From an uncultured Pelagibacteraceae bacterium (GTDB lineage Bacteria > Pseudomonadota > Alphaproteobacteria > Pelagibacterales > Pelagibacteraceae): a stretch of DNA of 64,000 nucleotides. Positions within the stretch are counted from its first letter, which is position 1; each line of letters begins with the position of its first letter. Where the stretch lies: positions 62,001 through 126,000 of the forward strand of contig CABYUV010000002.1 of assembly GCA_902522115.1 (NCBI GenBank). The letters are read 5' to 3'. This document shows, piece by piece, positions 10,019 to 17,276 of the stretch. The notes below the pieces were generated by a model that worked only from the letters and a program-made list of their open reading frames with translations, was not told the DNA's origin and ran no database searches. The translations under genes were made by a program, and so were the position numbers.

Positions 10019-11338
10019 ATGAAAATTCAATTCTTTAATCATGCATGTTTTTCTGTTGAAGATAAAGATGTTCTCCTTTTAAGCGATCCCTATTTAAGTG
10101 GTACAGCATTTAATAATGGTTGGGATTTAATTTTAGAAGATATTAATGTAAGATTTGATTTTACAAAAAAAAATTTTATTTATTATTCACACGAACACCC
10201 TGATCATTTTTCTATTCAATTTTTAAAATCTATTAAAAATGAAAACAGAAAAAATATAACTATTCTTTACCAAAAGGCTAAAGACGGAAAAGTAAAAAAC
10301 TTTGTTAAAAATAATGGTTTTAAAATAATAGAAGTACCTAACAAGAATAAATATAAGCTTGCTGACAATTTTTATGTTACAATCGGCCAAGTCCCTTTTT
10401 ACGACTCATGGTCGCTAATTGAATTAAATGATAAAAAAATTCTTAATGTTAACGACTGTATACTTGAAACACCAGATAAAATTCACGGAATCTCAAATCA
10501 TTGTGGCAAAGTCGATATTCTTTTTACTCAGTATTCATATGCAAACTGGGTTGAGGGAGGTTCTTATAATAATAGCAAAAGAATAGAGTTAGCGAACAAA
10601 AAACTTGAAAAGATAAAAAAACAGTCTGAAATTTTATGTCCAGAATTTATTGTACCTTTTGCAAGCATGATTCGTTTCTGTCATGAAGAAAATAAATATA
10701 TGAATGATTCAATTAATACACCAAGAAAAACAGTTGAATTTATCAATTCAAACACATCATCAAAAGCTTTTCTCATGAAACCATATGAAACATGGAATGG
10801 AAAAGATTATAAAAATAATGATGACAGTATGTTGTATTGGGATAAAGCTTACGAGGCAGCTTTAAAAAGAAATTTGATTAGACAAGAAAAGTTTTATAAC
10901 AGGAAGGAAATATTAGAAGTCTATGAAAAAATGATAATCAGAGTAAAAGATAAAAATAATTTAACAATTATAAAAATTTTAAGTTTATTTAGTATAATTC
11001 CTGCACTAAAAATAAAAATTACAGATCTAGATGTAATTTATTCCTTTTCTTGGCATAAAGGTTTGAGGCAATTGAAGAAAACAGATGACAGTTTTATTGA
11101 AATGACATCTGAGTCTTTTCATTTTTTATTATCTTATGATTATGGTATCGATACTCTCAATGTTAATGCTAGATTTAAAGGAACACTTACTCAAAAAAAA
11201 AAAATTATTAGATCATTTTCTATTTTAGCATTAAATAATATGGGCAGGTATATTTCTTTTAAAGGAATTTTTTCAATTTTATTTGAGCCTAAGTTAATAC
11301 AAAAAGGTCTCAAAACTGTTGGATTATCAAAAAGCTAG
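10019..11338 (+). CDS. UlaG-like metallo-beta-lactamase-fold hydrolase
   Basis: 439 aa. The N-terminal part is a metallo-beta-lactamase fold of the UlaG type: FFNHACFSV at residues 5-13, a SDPYLSGTAF strand and the metal motif HEHPDH at residues 58-63. Downstream NVNDC supplies a likely further ligand. Around 150 C-terminal residues have no recognised domain. UlaG relatives open lactones or act on sugar derivatives, and the related fold forms the C-terminal part of CMP-sialic-acid hydroxylases, but no Rieske domain is present here. It is the last gene of the plus-strand cluster; the 130 bp after it contain a tRNA-Leu relic. Confidence 0.75.
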   Translation: MKIQFFNHACFSVEDKDVLLLSDPYLSGTAFNNGWDLILEDINVRFDFTKKNFIYYSHEHPDHFSIQFLKSIKNENRKNITILYQKAKDGKVKNFVKNNGFKIIEVPNKNKYKLADNFYVTIGQVPFYDSWSLIELNDKKILNVNDCILETPDKIHGISNHCGKVDILFTQYSYANWVEGGSYNNSKRIELANKKLEKIKKQSEILCPEFIVPFASMIRFCHEENKYMNDSINTPRKTVEFINSNTSSKAFLMKPYETWNGKDYKNNDDSMLYWDKAYEAALKRNLIRQEKFYNRKEILEVYEKMIIRVKDKNNLTIIKILSLFSIIPALKIKITDLDVIYSFSWHKGLRQLKKTDDSFIEMTSESFHFLLSYDYGIDTLNVNARFKGTLTQKKKIIRSFSILALNNMGRYISFKGIFSILFEPKLIQKGLKTVGLSKS

Positions 11339-11400
11339 CACTAAATTATTTTAGTTTATAAAAAATTTACTAATTGATCTTATCCAAATATGAACATTGG

Positions 11401-11470
11401 TATAAATCTCATTAAATTCATTAATGCGCTTAAAGTGAGATGGTAAGATACATGGGGCTAAAAATATTTT
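11401..11470 (+). pseudogene. Decayed 5' half of tRNA-Leu with its upstream leader
   Basis: This stretch aligns with 13578-13648, which is the leader and 5' half of the intact tRNA-Leu(TAA). The 15-base block AAATTCATTAATG plus its CTCAT lead-in is shared apart from one substitution. The D-arm region keeps GTGA-A-TGGTA-GA-AC, and the anticodon arm keeps GG-CT-AAAAT. Similarity fades at the anticodon stem's 3' side, exactly where the neighbouring minus-strand gene ends. It cannot fold as a tRNA. It occupies most of the 11339-11468 gap, which otherwise holds nothing recognisable. Confidence 0.75.
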
Positions 11471-12689
11471 AAAGATAATTTTTATTATCTTCATTAACAG
11501 CTTTTTCTAATCTTATTAAAAAATCAGGTATGGCACTTTTAACTCTACTCCAAGTAGGTATAAATGGCGCATCCATTGGATTTAAATAAAAATCTTCTCC
11601 TGCTTTGATAATATTTTTAGAAAATAACTCAACAGCTTTTTCTTCTGAATGAGAGTCAAATTTTAAACCATTCATTTCAGCATCTCCACGATAAGCGTCT
11701 ATCAAATCAAGGGCTGATCTATAATATGTCGCTTTAAGAGATCTTAATTGTTCTCTACTAAATGAGTGACCTTGTGTAGCCAGTTTTTTGATAAAGGTTT
11801 TAATTATATCAATAGACATTCTTGACAGACCTTTGTTTTCATCATCAATAGATAAATCTTGATGCTTGTGGTCATAAGTATCGGCTAAATCAACTTGGCA
11901 AATATTTTGTGGAGAAAAGTTTCTTTGCATTTCTGATAAAATTCCAATTTCTATACCCCAATCTGATGAAATTCTTAATTCTGGTAGAATGTTTCTTCTA
12001 AAAGAAAATTCTCCAGCTAGTGGATATTTAAATGATTTCATAAAATCCAAATACTCACTTTTACCTATAGTTTTTTCTAAAGCATTTAATAGTGGAAACA
12101 CTAATAGTCTGGCTACTCTACCATTCATTTTGTTATCTGCTATCCGAGGATAGTAACCTTTACAAAATTCAAAATTGAACAATGGATTAACTACTGGATA
12201 AAATAATTTTGCTAACATTCTTCGATCATATGTTTTAATATCACAGTCATGTAAAGCAACAGATCTAGCACTATTTCTTGCTATAGACATTCCGATACAG
12301 TACCAAACATTTCTACCTTTACCTTTTTCATTTGGTGCTAATGCTTTTTTTTGTAATTCTTTATCTAATTTTTTTAAATTTGGACCATCGTTCCAAAGTA
12401 TTGTGAATGGAGTTTCTAATTTTTCAAAAAATGTCCATGCCTTTTGGGCCTGTTTTTCATTAGCTTGATCTAGTCCTATTATTATATGATGCAAGTAATT
12501 AGTTTGAGCTATTTCGGAAACTATTTTTGGTAATGCATCTCCATTTAATTCACTATACAGACAAGGCAAAATAAGTTCCATTTTTCTCTCTTTTGAAAAA
12601 CTTAAAAGCTCTTTCTCTATTTGTTTTGTTGACTTTGTCCCAAAATCATGAAGCGTAGAAATAATTCCATTTTGTGTAAATTCGCTCAT
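11469..12689 (-). CDS. gpgS: Glucosyl-3-phosphoglycerate synthase (GT81-like glycosyltransferase)
   Basis: Transfers glucose from an NDP-glucose to 3-phosphoglycerate, the first step of glucosylglycerate synthesis, a compatible solute. The 406-aa protein resembles the long cyanobacterial/archaeal GpgS type: LPCLYSELNGDALP at residues 41-54, GKGRNVWYC near 123-131, and a metal/sugar-nucleotide motif HDCD at 147-150. The predicted phosphatase partner lies 8 bp upstream on the same strand, so the two form an operon. It lacks membrane segments. The alternative is mannosyl-3-phosphoglycerate synthase; the LYSELNG block favours the glucosyl enzyme. Confidence 0.8.
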   Translation of the reverse strand: MSEFTQNGIISTLHDFGTKSTKQIEKELLSFSKERKMELILPCLYSELNGDALPKIVSEIAQTNYLHHIIIGLDQANEKQAQKAWTFFEKLETPFTILWNDGPNLKKLDKELQKKALAPNEKGKGRNVWYCIGMSIARNSARSVALHDCDIKTYDRRMLAKLFYPVVNPLFNFEFCKGYYPRIADNKMNGRVARLLVFPLLNALEKTIGKSEYLDFMKSFKYPLAGEFSFRRNILPELRISSDWGIEIGILSEMQRNFSPQNICQVDLADTYDHKHQDLSIDDENKGLSRMSIDIIKTFIKKLATQGHSFSREQLRSLKATYYRSALDLIDAYRGDAEMNGLKFDSHSEEKAVELFSKNIIKAGEDFYLNPMDAPFIPTWSRVKSAIPDFLIRLEKAVNEDNKNYL

Positions 12690-12697
12690 ACTCTTTT

Positions 12698-13504
12698 TTA
12701 TAAATGTTTTTGTATTTTAACTAGGGCCATTTTAATCACATCTGCCCAGCCCTCAGGGGATGGCTTGTTAGTAGTAATTAAATTATTAATAGGTATTTCA
12801 TCTAAAGTGAATTTGTCATTGAAAACTAAGCAAGGAATATCACTTATTTTTAGCATATCTATGTCATTATAATTATCTCCAACAGCTACTGTTTGTACAT
12901 TTTTGTGATGTTTTTTGAAAAATCTCACAAATACTCTTAGAGCTTTAGCTTTATTAATTCTATCAGTTAAATTTATTACCCTTCCACCTTCTTGTAAGTA
13001 GAGACCATCTTTTTTTATGATTTTTGATAATTGATTTTTTTCATTTTTAGTTCCATTAAATACAAAAGGAATTGTGTATTTGCGATCTAAAGCCATTTTA
13101 AGTTTTTTATTTTGTAAACCAAAAATCAAACTTTGCCTCTTTTCATCCATTTCGGATAACCAATTACATTTGTTTTGTAAGTTAATTGGAACTATATTTT
13201 TAAAAATATTTATTATATCTTCCTTTTCTCTACTAAGAATTAATTCTTTGGGTAAATCTTTATTTAATAAATCTAAACCATGTATAGCTGCTCCATTTTC
13301 ACAAATATAAGGTAAACTCAAACCTAAATCGTAACCAAAATCTAGAATTTCCTTGTCCGTTTTGCTTGAGTTAGGTATTACAAATATACCTTTTGAAATT
13401 ATTTGTCTTAAATAGTCTTTGATTTCACCAAACTCAAATGTATCTCTATGAAGAAGTGAACCATCAAGATCAGTAAATATCAAAACTTTAAATACTTTTT
13501 CCAT
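12698..13504 (-). CDS. gpgP: Glucosyl/mannosyl-3-phosphoglycerate phosphatase (HAD-IIB family)
   Basis: HAD-superfamily phosphatase removing phosphate from glucosyl-3-phosphoglycerate to give glucosylglycerate. From the chosen ATG at 13504 (268 aa) the catalytic aspartates lie in TDLDGSLL at residues 11-18; the motif IV-like AVGDNYNDIDML is near the C-terminus. An upstream in-frame ATG at 13540 would add 12 atypical residues. The gene is first of a two-gene minus-strand operon with gpgS and diverges from tRNA-Leu, about 100 bp away. The family usually carries the name mannosyl-3-phosphoglycerate phosphatase; the glucosyl specificity is inferred from the neighbour. Confidence 0.82.
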   Translation of the reverse strand: MEKVFKVLIFTDLDGSLLHRDTFEFGEIKDYLRQIISKGIFVIPNSSKTDKEILDFGYDLGLSLPYICENGAAIHGLDLLNKDLPKELILSREKEDIINIFKNIVPINLQNKCNWLSEMDEKRQSLIFGLQNKKLKMALDRKYTIPFVFNGTKNEKNQLSKIIKKDGLYLQEGGRVINLTDRINKAKALRVFVRFFKKHHKNVQTVAVGDNYNDIDMLKISDIPCLVFNDKFTLDEIPINNLITTNKPSPEGWADVIKMALVKIQKHL

Positions 13505-13602
13505 TGATTGATCTTTATAAAAGTTTCTAATAAATAACAATTTTACATATTAAGCTTGTTCAATTATAAATATTAGCATAAACACTCATGAAATTCATTA
13601 AT

Positions 13603-13688
13603 GCCCTCGTGGTGAAATTGGTAGACACAAAGGACTTAAAATCCTTGCCGCTTGCGGAGTGCCAGTTCGAGTCTGGCCGAGGGCACCA
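13603..13688 (+). tRNA. tRNA-Leu (anticodon TAA)
   Basis: 86-nt type II tRNA with encoded CCA. The acceptor pair GCCCTCG/CGAGGGC closes perfectly, the anticodon stem AAGGA/TCCTT frames a loop with TAA at 13637-13639, and a variable arm precedes the T arm with GTTCGAG. The nadK start codon lies only 4 nt after the CCA. A decayed copy of its leader and 5' half lies 2.2 kb upstream. Confidence 0.97.
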
Positions 13689-13692
13689 TTAA

Positions 13693-14463
13693 ATGAACAA
13701 AGTCCAAATTATTTCCGATAAAAATAAAAAGTCTTTAAAGATTAAAAGTTTATTATTAGAAAAAATAAACTCAAAACAGTTTTACAAAAAAAATTTGATT
13801 ATTGTTATTGGTGGTGACGGTTTTATGCTCCAAACTCTCAAAAAAAATAAAAAGTCTAATAAACAATTTTATGGAATAAATTCAGGAAATTATGGTTTTT
13901 TAATGAATAAATTTTCTTCAAAAAATATTGTTAAAAACTTGTCTAAAGCAAATATGGTTTCAATTTCACCTTTAGAAATGATTGTTAAAAACAAAAATAA
14001 TCAAATCAAAAAATCTATAGCTATAAATGAAGTTTCTGTGCTTAGACAAAGTAGACAAGCAGCCTCATTATCTATCAAGCAAGGCTCCAAACAAGTAATA
14101 AAAAAATTAGTTTCTGATGGCGTGTTAGTGTCAACACCGGCTGGAAGTACTGCGTATAATCTTTCTGTTCATGGACCTATATTAAGTCTACATTCAAAAA
14201 AATTATCAATATCACCAATAAGTCCGTTTAGACCAAGAAGATGGAAAGGTAAAATTGTTAACGATAAATCAAAAATTGTTATTACAAATTTAAATCCTTC
14301 CAAGAGACCAATAAGTGCTGTCGCAGATAATCAAGAAGTAAGGAATGCTAAACAAATTATTGTAAAAACTAATATTAAAATTAAATTAAATCTTCTTTAT
14401 GATAAAAATAGAAGCCTACAAAAAAAGATCAAAATTGAACAAATAAGAAGAGAAACTAGTTAG
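13693..14463 (+). CDS. nadK: NAD kinase
   Basis: Phosphorylates NAD to NADP. The 256-aa protein has the nucleotide motif GGDG at residues 40-43, a GINSGNYGFLMN segment, the NEVSVLR strand and the conserved STPAGSTAYN loop followed by GP. The length fits the short alphaproteobacterial type. The ATG lies 4 nt after the tRNA-Leu CCA, so after tRNA 3' processing the mRNA would be almost leaderless. A TPR/oxygenase gene follows after 16 bp. Confidence 0.95.
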   Translation: MNKVQIISDKNKKSLKIKSLLLEKINSKQFYKKNLIIVIGGDGFMLQTLKKNKKSNKQFYGINSGNYGFLMNKFSSKNIVKNLSKANMVSISPLEMIVKNKNNQIKKSIAINEVSVLRQSRQAASLSIKQGSKQVIKKLVSDGVLVSTPAGSTAYNLSVHGPILSLHSKKLSISPISPFRPRRWKGKIVNDKSKIVITNLNPSKRPISAVADNQEVRNAKQIIVKTNIKIKLNLLYDKNRSLQKKIKIEQIRRETS

Positions 14464-14479
14464 AAAAAAGGAATAATTA

Positions 14480-15631
14480 ATGATTAATGAAAAATCATTT
14501 GAAACAAATATTAATAACCTTCTAACGTATTACAAAAAAAAAGATTTTAAAAAAACAAAACAATTGGCAAATGTTTTGATAAAACAATTTCCAAAACATA
14601 ATTTAAGTTGGCAAATTCTCTCTAATATTTATGTAGAAAGCGGTAAACTAAATGAAGCTCGTGCGGCATTAATTAATGCAATTAAAATTGATCCTGCAGA
14701 TTATAAAGCCTTAAATAATCTAGGATTGATTTTTTTTAAACTTGGTCAATTTGAAAAATCAATTTCAACATTTAAAAAAGTCTTAGAGTTAAATAAAAAT
14801 AATTTTTCAGCATTTGTAAATTTAGGTGCCATATATCAAAAAAATAATGATTTAAAGAATGCTGAAATACATTATTTAAAAGCAATTAAAATTAATCCAA
14901 AATCACCTGTAGTTTTTAATAATTTAGGAAATACATTAAAAGATTTAAATAAACTTGATGAAGCTGAAATGAATTATAATAAGGCTCTAGAAATAGACCC
15001 AAATTATTTCAAAGCAACACAAAATCTAAATCTTCTTTTTCAAGAAAAAAAAATTCTTAACAAGATTAATCTTTATAAATCTACAAAAAAAAACAACATT
15101 AATCTTTTAAAAAATCCATATATTGAAACAAGAAAGGTTGAAGCAAGTCTTATTTCAAATTTATACAAAATAAATTCACTTGAATTAAAAAAAACAGAGG
15201 GAGGCCCATTATTTGGCAACGGTAAGACTACAAATTATCAATTATTTGAAAATAACAATCAAATTTTGAATATTGTAAAAAAAGACTTAACAAAAATTAT
15301 GAAAGAGGCAGTGGGCTCTGATATACATATTGCTGAGTCATTTTTAAACATTCTAAAACAGAATAGTGGTTCTTTTCCTCACACACATATAATGCCTTTT
15401 GATAAAAATAATGACTTAATAAAATATAAATTCAGTCTTGTATATTATGTATCTGTTGGCGATCAAAATTCATCAAAACCAGGATTATTTAATTTAGAAA
15501 ATCCAAAGGAGGAAATTTTACCAAAGGATGGAACTATTATTATAATTCCTGCAAATAGAATTCACTCAGCAGTTTATAATGGAAAAATTGATAGATTAAT
15601 GATTGGCGTCAATTTTTATAGTTTGAGTTAA
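14480..15631 (+). CDS. TPR-repeat protein with C-terminal 2OG-Fe(II) oxygenase-like domain
   Basis: 383 aa. Residues of about 15-190 form four to five tetratricopeptide repeats (for example LNNLGLIFFKLGQFEKSI and FNNLGNTLKDLNKLDEAE). The C-terminal part resembles the putative 2OG-Fe(II) oxygenase family common in marine bacteria and cyanophages: a His-containing SGSFPHTH near residue 298, IPANRIHSAV near 355 and an Arg in IDRLMIG near 370. An AAAGGA-like ribosome-binding site precedes the ATG. The target, possibly a protein or peptide held by the TPRs, is unknown. It lies directly before the tRNA-Thr repeat and pilin insert. Confidence 0.78.
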   Translation: MINEKSFETNINNLLTYYKKKDFKKTKQLANVLIKQFPKHNLSWQILSNIYVESGKLNEARAALINAIKIDPADYKALNNLGLIFFKLGQFEKSISTFKKVLELNKNNFSAFVNLGAIYQKNNDLKNAEIHYLKAIKINPKSPVVFNNLGNTLKDLNKLDEAEMNYNKALEIDPNYFKATQNLNLLFQEKKILNKINLYKSTKKNNINLLKNPYIETRKVEASLISNLYKINSLELKKTEGGPLFGNGKTTNYQLFENNNQILNIVKKDLTKIMKEAVGSDIHIAESFLNILKQNSGSFPHTHIMPFDKNNDLIKYKFSLVYYVSVGDQNSSKPGLFNLENPKEEILPKDGTIIIIPANRIHSAVYNGKIDRLMIGVNFYSLS

Positions 15632-15641
15632 AGTTGAAATA

Positions 15642-15691
15642 TGTTGCCCTGCACGGATTCGAACCGCGGACCTATTGATTACAAATCAATT
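15642..15691 (-). repeat. Partial tRNA-Thr copy (3' half), likely att-site direct repeat (distal copy)
   Basis: The 41 bp at 15651-15691 are identical to 16380-16420 inside the intact tRNA-Thr(TGT). A further nine or so bases on the acceptor/CCA side match with two changes and one missing base. The copy runs from the anticodon arm to the 3' end, the usual identity block left when a tyrosine recombinase inserts an element into a tRNA gene. The intervening 690 bp hold one pilin gene and short repeats, but no integrase. Confidence 0.85.
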
Positions 15692-15756
15692 CTAAAACTT
15701 CAAATAATTATTGTTTGTCAATAATTTTTGAAAAAAGATTCTGGCTTGGCAACAAT

Positions 15757-15766
15757 ATGGTAACAG
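15757..15766. repeat. Short motif ATGGTAACAG, possible integrase arm-type site
   Basis: One of three copies of an (A/G)TGGTAACA motif found only near the two ends of the tRNA-Thr insertion. This one is 15 bp before the pilin ATG. Arm-type integrase sites are short direct repeats flanking a core, so the arrangement fits, but the assignment is inferred from position and repetition only. Confidence 0.4.
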
Positions 15767-15781
15767 TGATAAAGTTTTTTT

Positions 15782-16255
15782 ATGAAGCGTAATGGTTTTA
15801 CACTAATAGAACTTTTAGTCGTAGTAGCAATCATAGGTATCCTAGCTGCAGTAGGGGTAGTTGCTTATAGTGGATATACAAGTGGTGCAAAGAAAGCTGT
15901 TGTAAAATCAAATCACAAAATGGCTGCAAAATATATTCAATCAGAAATTATAAAAGCAGAGTCAACTGGGATGGTTTCCCAATGGGACTCTATCGCTAAA
16001 ACATGTAAACAAGTTAATGCCAATAGCGATTGGCATACACATGGTCAATGGGCTTTTATGTGTTTAACTGAAGATACAAGTAGAAAAAATCCTTTCGATC
16101 AAAACGACCTAGCTTTTAAACAGGACAATAGTGTTCCAACTGTTGTAGGTAGAACAAATTGTAACTGGTCTGATCCTGCCAGTAGCTTCACATGTTATTC
16201 AAGATGGGGAACAGCTTCAAACGAATATGAAACAACAATTATTAAAGGACCATAA
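15782..16255 (+). CDS. pilA: Type IV pilin (prepilin with N-terminal methylation motif)
   Basis: 157-aa type IVa prepilin. The leader MKRNG is cut before Phe6 by prepilin peptidase; the mature start FTLIELLVVVAIIGILA has the invariant Glu at position 5 and a hydrophobic assembly helix. The C-terminal half carries four cysteines able to form disulfide bonds (near residues 76, 98, 121 and 139). No other pilus gene lies nearby, so assembly machinery must be elsewhere. The gene is alone between a tRNA-Thr fragment and the intact tRNA-Thr, suggesting acquisition as a cassette, and its codon use looks less A/T-extreme than that of its neighbours. Confidence 0.93.
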   Translation: MKRNGFTLIELLVVVAIIGILAAVGVVAYSGYTSGAKKAVVKSNHKMAAKYIQSEIIKAESTGMVSQWDSIAKTCKQVNANSDWHTHGQWAFMCLTEDTSRKNPFDQNDLAFKQDNSVPTVVGRTNCNWSDPASSFTCYSRWGTASNEYETTIIKGP

Positions 16256-16283
16256 TTAACGACTACTTGATTGGTCTACAAAA

Positions 16284-16304
16284 GTGGTAACACTATGGTA
16301 ACAC
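16284..16304. repeat. Tandem GTGGTAACAC / ATGGTAACAC motifs, possible integrase arm-type sites
   Basis: Two copies of the TGGTAACAC motif at 16284-16293 and 16295-16304, 11 bp apart, sit between the pilin stop and tRNA-Thr. With the copy at 15757 they bracket the insert. Direct repeats one helical turn apart are typical of recombinase arm sites. No protein evidence is available in the window. Confidence 0.4.
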
Positions 16305-16369
16305 TTATTGCTACCAAATTACTTATTTTGAATTTAGCAAAAATAATATGTGTTGATTTTGTTGAGTGA

Positions 16370-16445
16370 TGGTGCCCCCGCACGGATTCGAACCGCGGAC
16401 CTATTGATTACAAATCAATTGCTCTACCAGCTGAGCTACAAGGGC
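16370..16445 (-). tRNA. tRNA-Thr (anticodon TGT)
   Basis: 76-nt tRNA with encoded CCA (complement of 16370-16372). The acceptor arm is GCCCTTG/CGGGGGC with two G-T pairs, the D arm has GCTC-AGCTGGTAGAGC, the anticodon loop reads TTTGTAA with TGT at 16412-16410, and the T loop is TTCGAAT. Its 3' half is duplicated at 15642-15691. In E. coli the equivalent gene stands in line with tyrU-glyT-tufB; here it is on the opposite strand with rlmB in between. Confidence 0.97.
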
Positions 16446-16478
16446 ATGTGCAATAATTATTAACTATTTGTAAAATAA

Positions 16479-17222
16479 TCAACTATTTTTTTTTAAATAA
16501 CTAAGGTGATGAAACACTATAGCAGCACTATTAGAGATATTTAAACTTTCAATGTCTTTATTGATATTAATTTTAACAAAAAAATCCGCATATTTACCTG
16601 TATGTTGTCTCAAACCAAATCCTTCTGATCCAAATAAAAGAATATTGTTTCCTTCCCATTTGATGTCAGTGAAATCTTTTTGACCTTTTGCATCAAAACC
16701 ATAAACCCAGAAATTTTTTTCTTTTAAATTTTTAAGTGTAGAATTAACATTAGATACTTGAAATATATTGATGTGCTCCATGCATCCACTAGCTGATTTA
16801 TACATCAACTTACTATCACGTGGAAAATGTCTTTCCTTAATTATCAATCCATCAATTTCAAATGATGCAGCACTTCTGATTAATGAACCAATATTTCTTG
16901 GGTCACTAACTTCATCGACACAAACAAATGTTAAATTATTTTTATTTTTTATAAATTGTTTTAGGTCTGGTTGATCTAAATGTTCGATTTCTGCAACATA
17001 ACCATTATGCATTAGCTGATCTTTAGAAGTATATTTGTCTAATTCTTTTTTAGACTTAAAATAAACTTTCACATCTTCTAAAATATTCTTATTAGGGTTT
17101 TTTCTGTGAATATTTTTTTTAGATTCTTCAGTCAAAAACACCCTTAAAACCTTTCTTTTTGGGTTTCTAAGCGCTTCAATTACAGCATGTTGACCAACAA
17201 TGAAAAAAGATGATTTATTCAT
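16479..17222 (-). CDS. rlmB: 23S rRNA (guanosine-2'-O-)-methyltransferase RlmB-like (TrmH family)
   Basis: SPOUT-class RNA 2'-O-methyltransferase of 247 aa. The N-terminal substrate-binding part begins FFIVGQHAVIEAL; the catalytic knot has motif 1 DPRNIGSLIRSA, motif 2 LLFGSEGFGL and motif 3 IESLNISNSAAI. By similarity it modifies a 23S rRNA guanosine (G2251 in E. coli), although a related tRNA target cannot be excluded. It is read on the minus strand, directly before tRNA-Thr, and diverges from the tRNA-Tyr/Gly/tuf unit. Confidence 0.9.
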   Translation of the reverse strand: MNKSSFFIVGQHAVIEALRNPKRKVLRVFLTEESKKNIHRKNPNKNILEDVKVYFKSKKELDKYTSKDQLMHNGYVAEIEHLDQPDLKQFIKNKNNLTFVCVDEVSDPRNIGSLIRSAASFEIDGLIIKERHFPRDSKLMYKSASGCMEHINIFQVSNVNSTLKNLKEKNFWVYGFDAKGQKDFTDIKWEGNNILLFGSEGFGLRQHTGKYADFFVKININKDIESLNISNSAAIVFHHLSYLKKNS

Positions 17223-17276
17223 AAATTAATAACTGTTTTATACGGTTTTTTTAATATTTTCCTATTAAATCACGTG

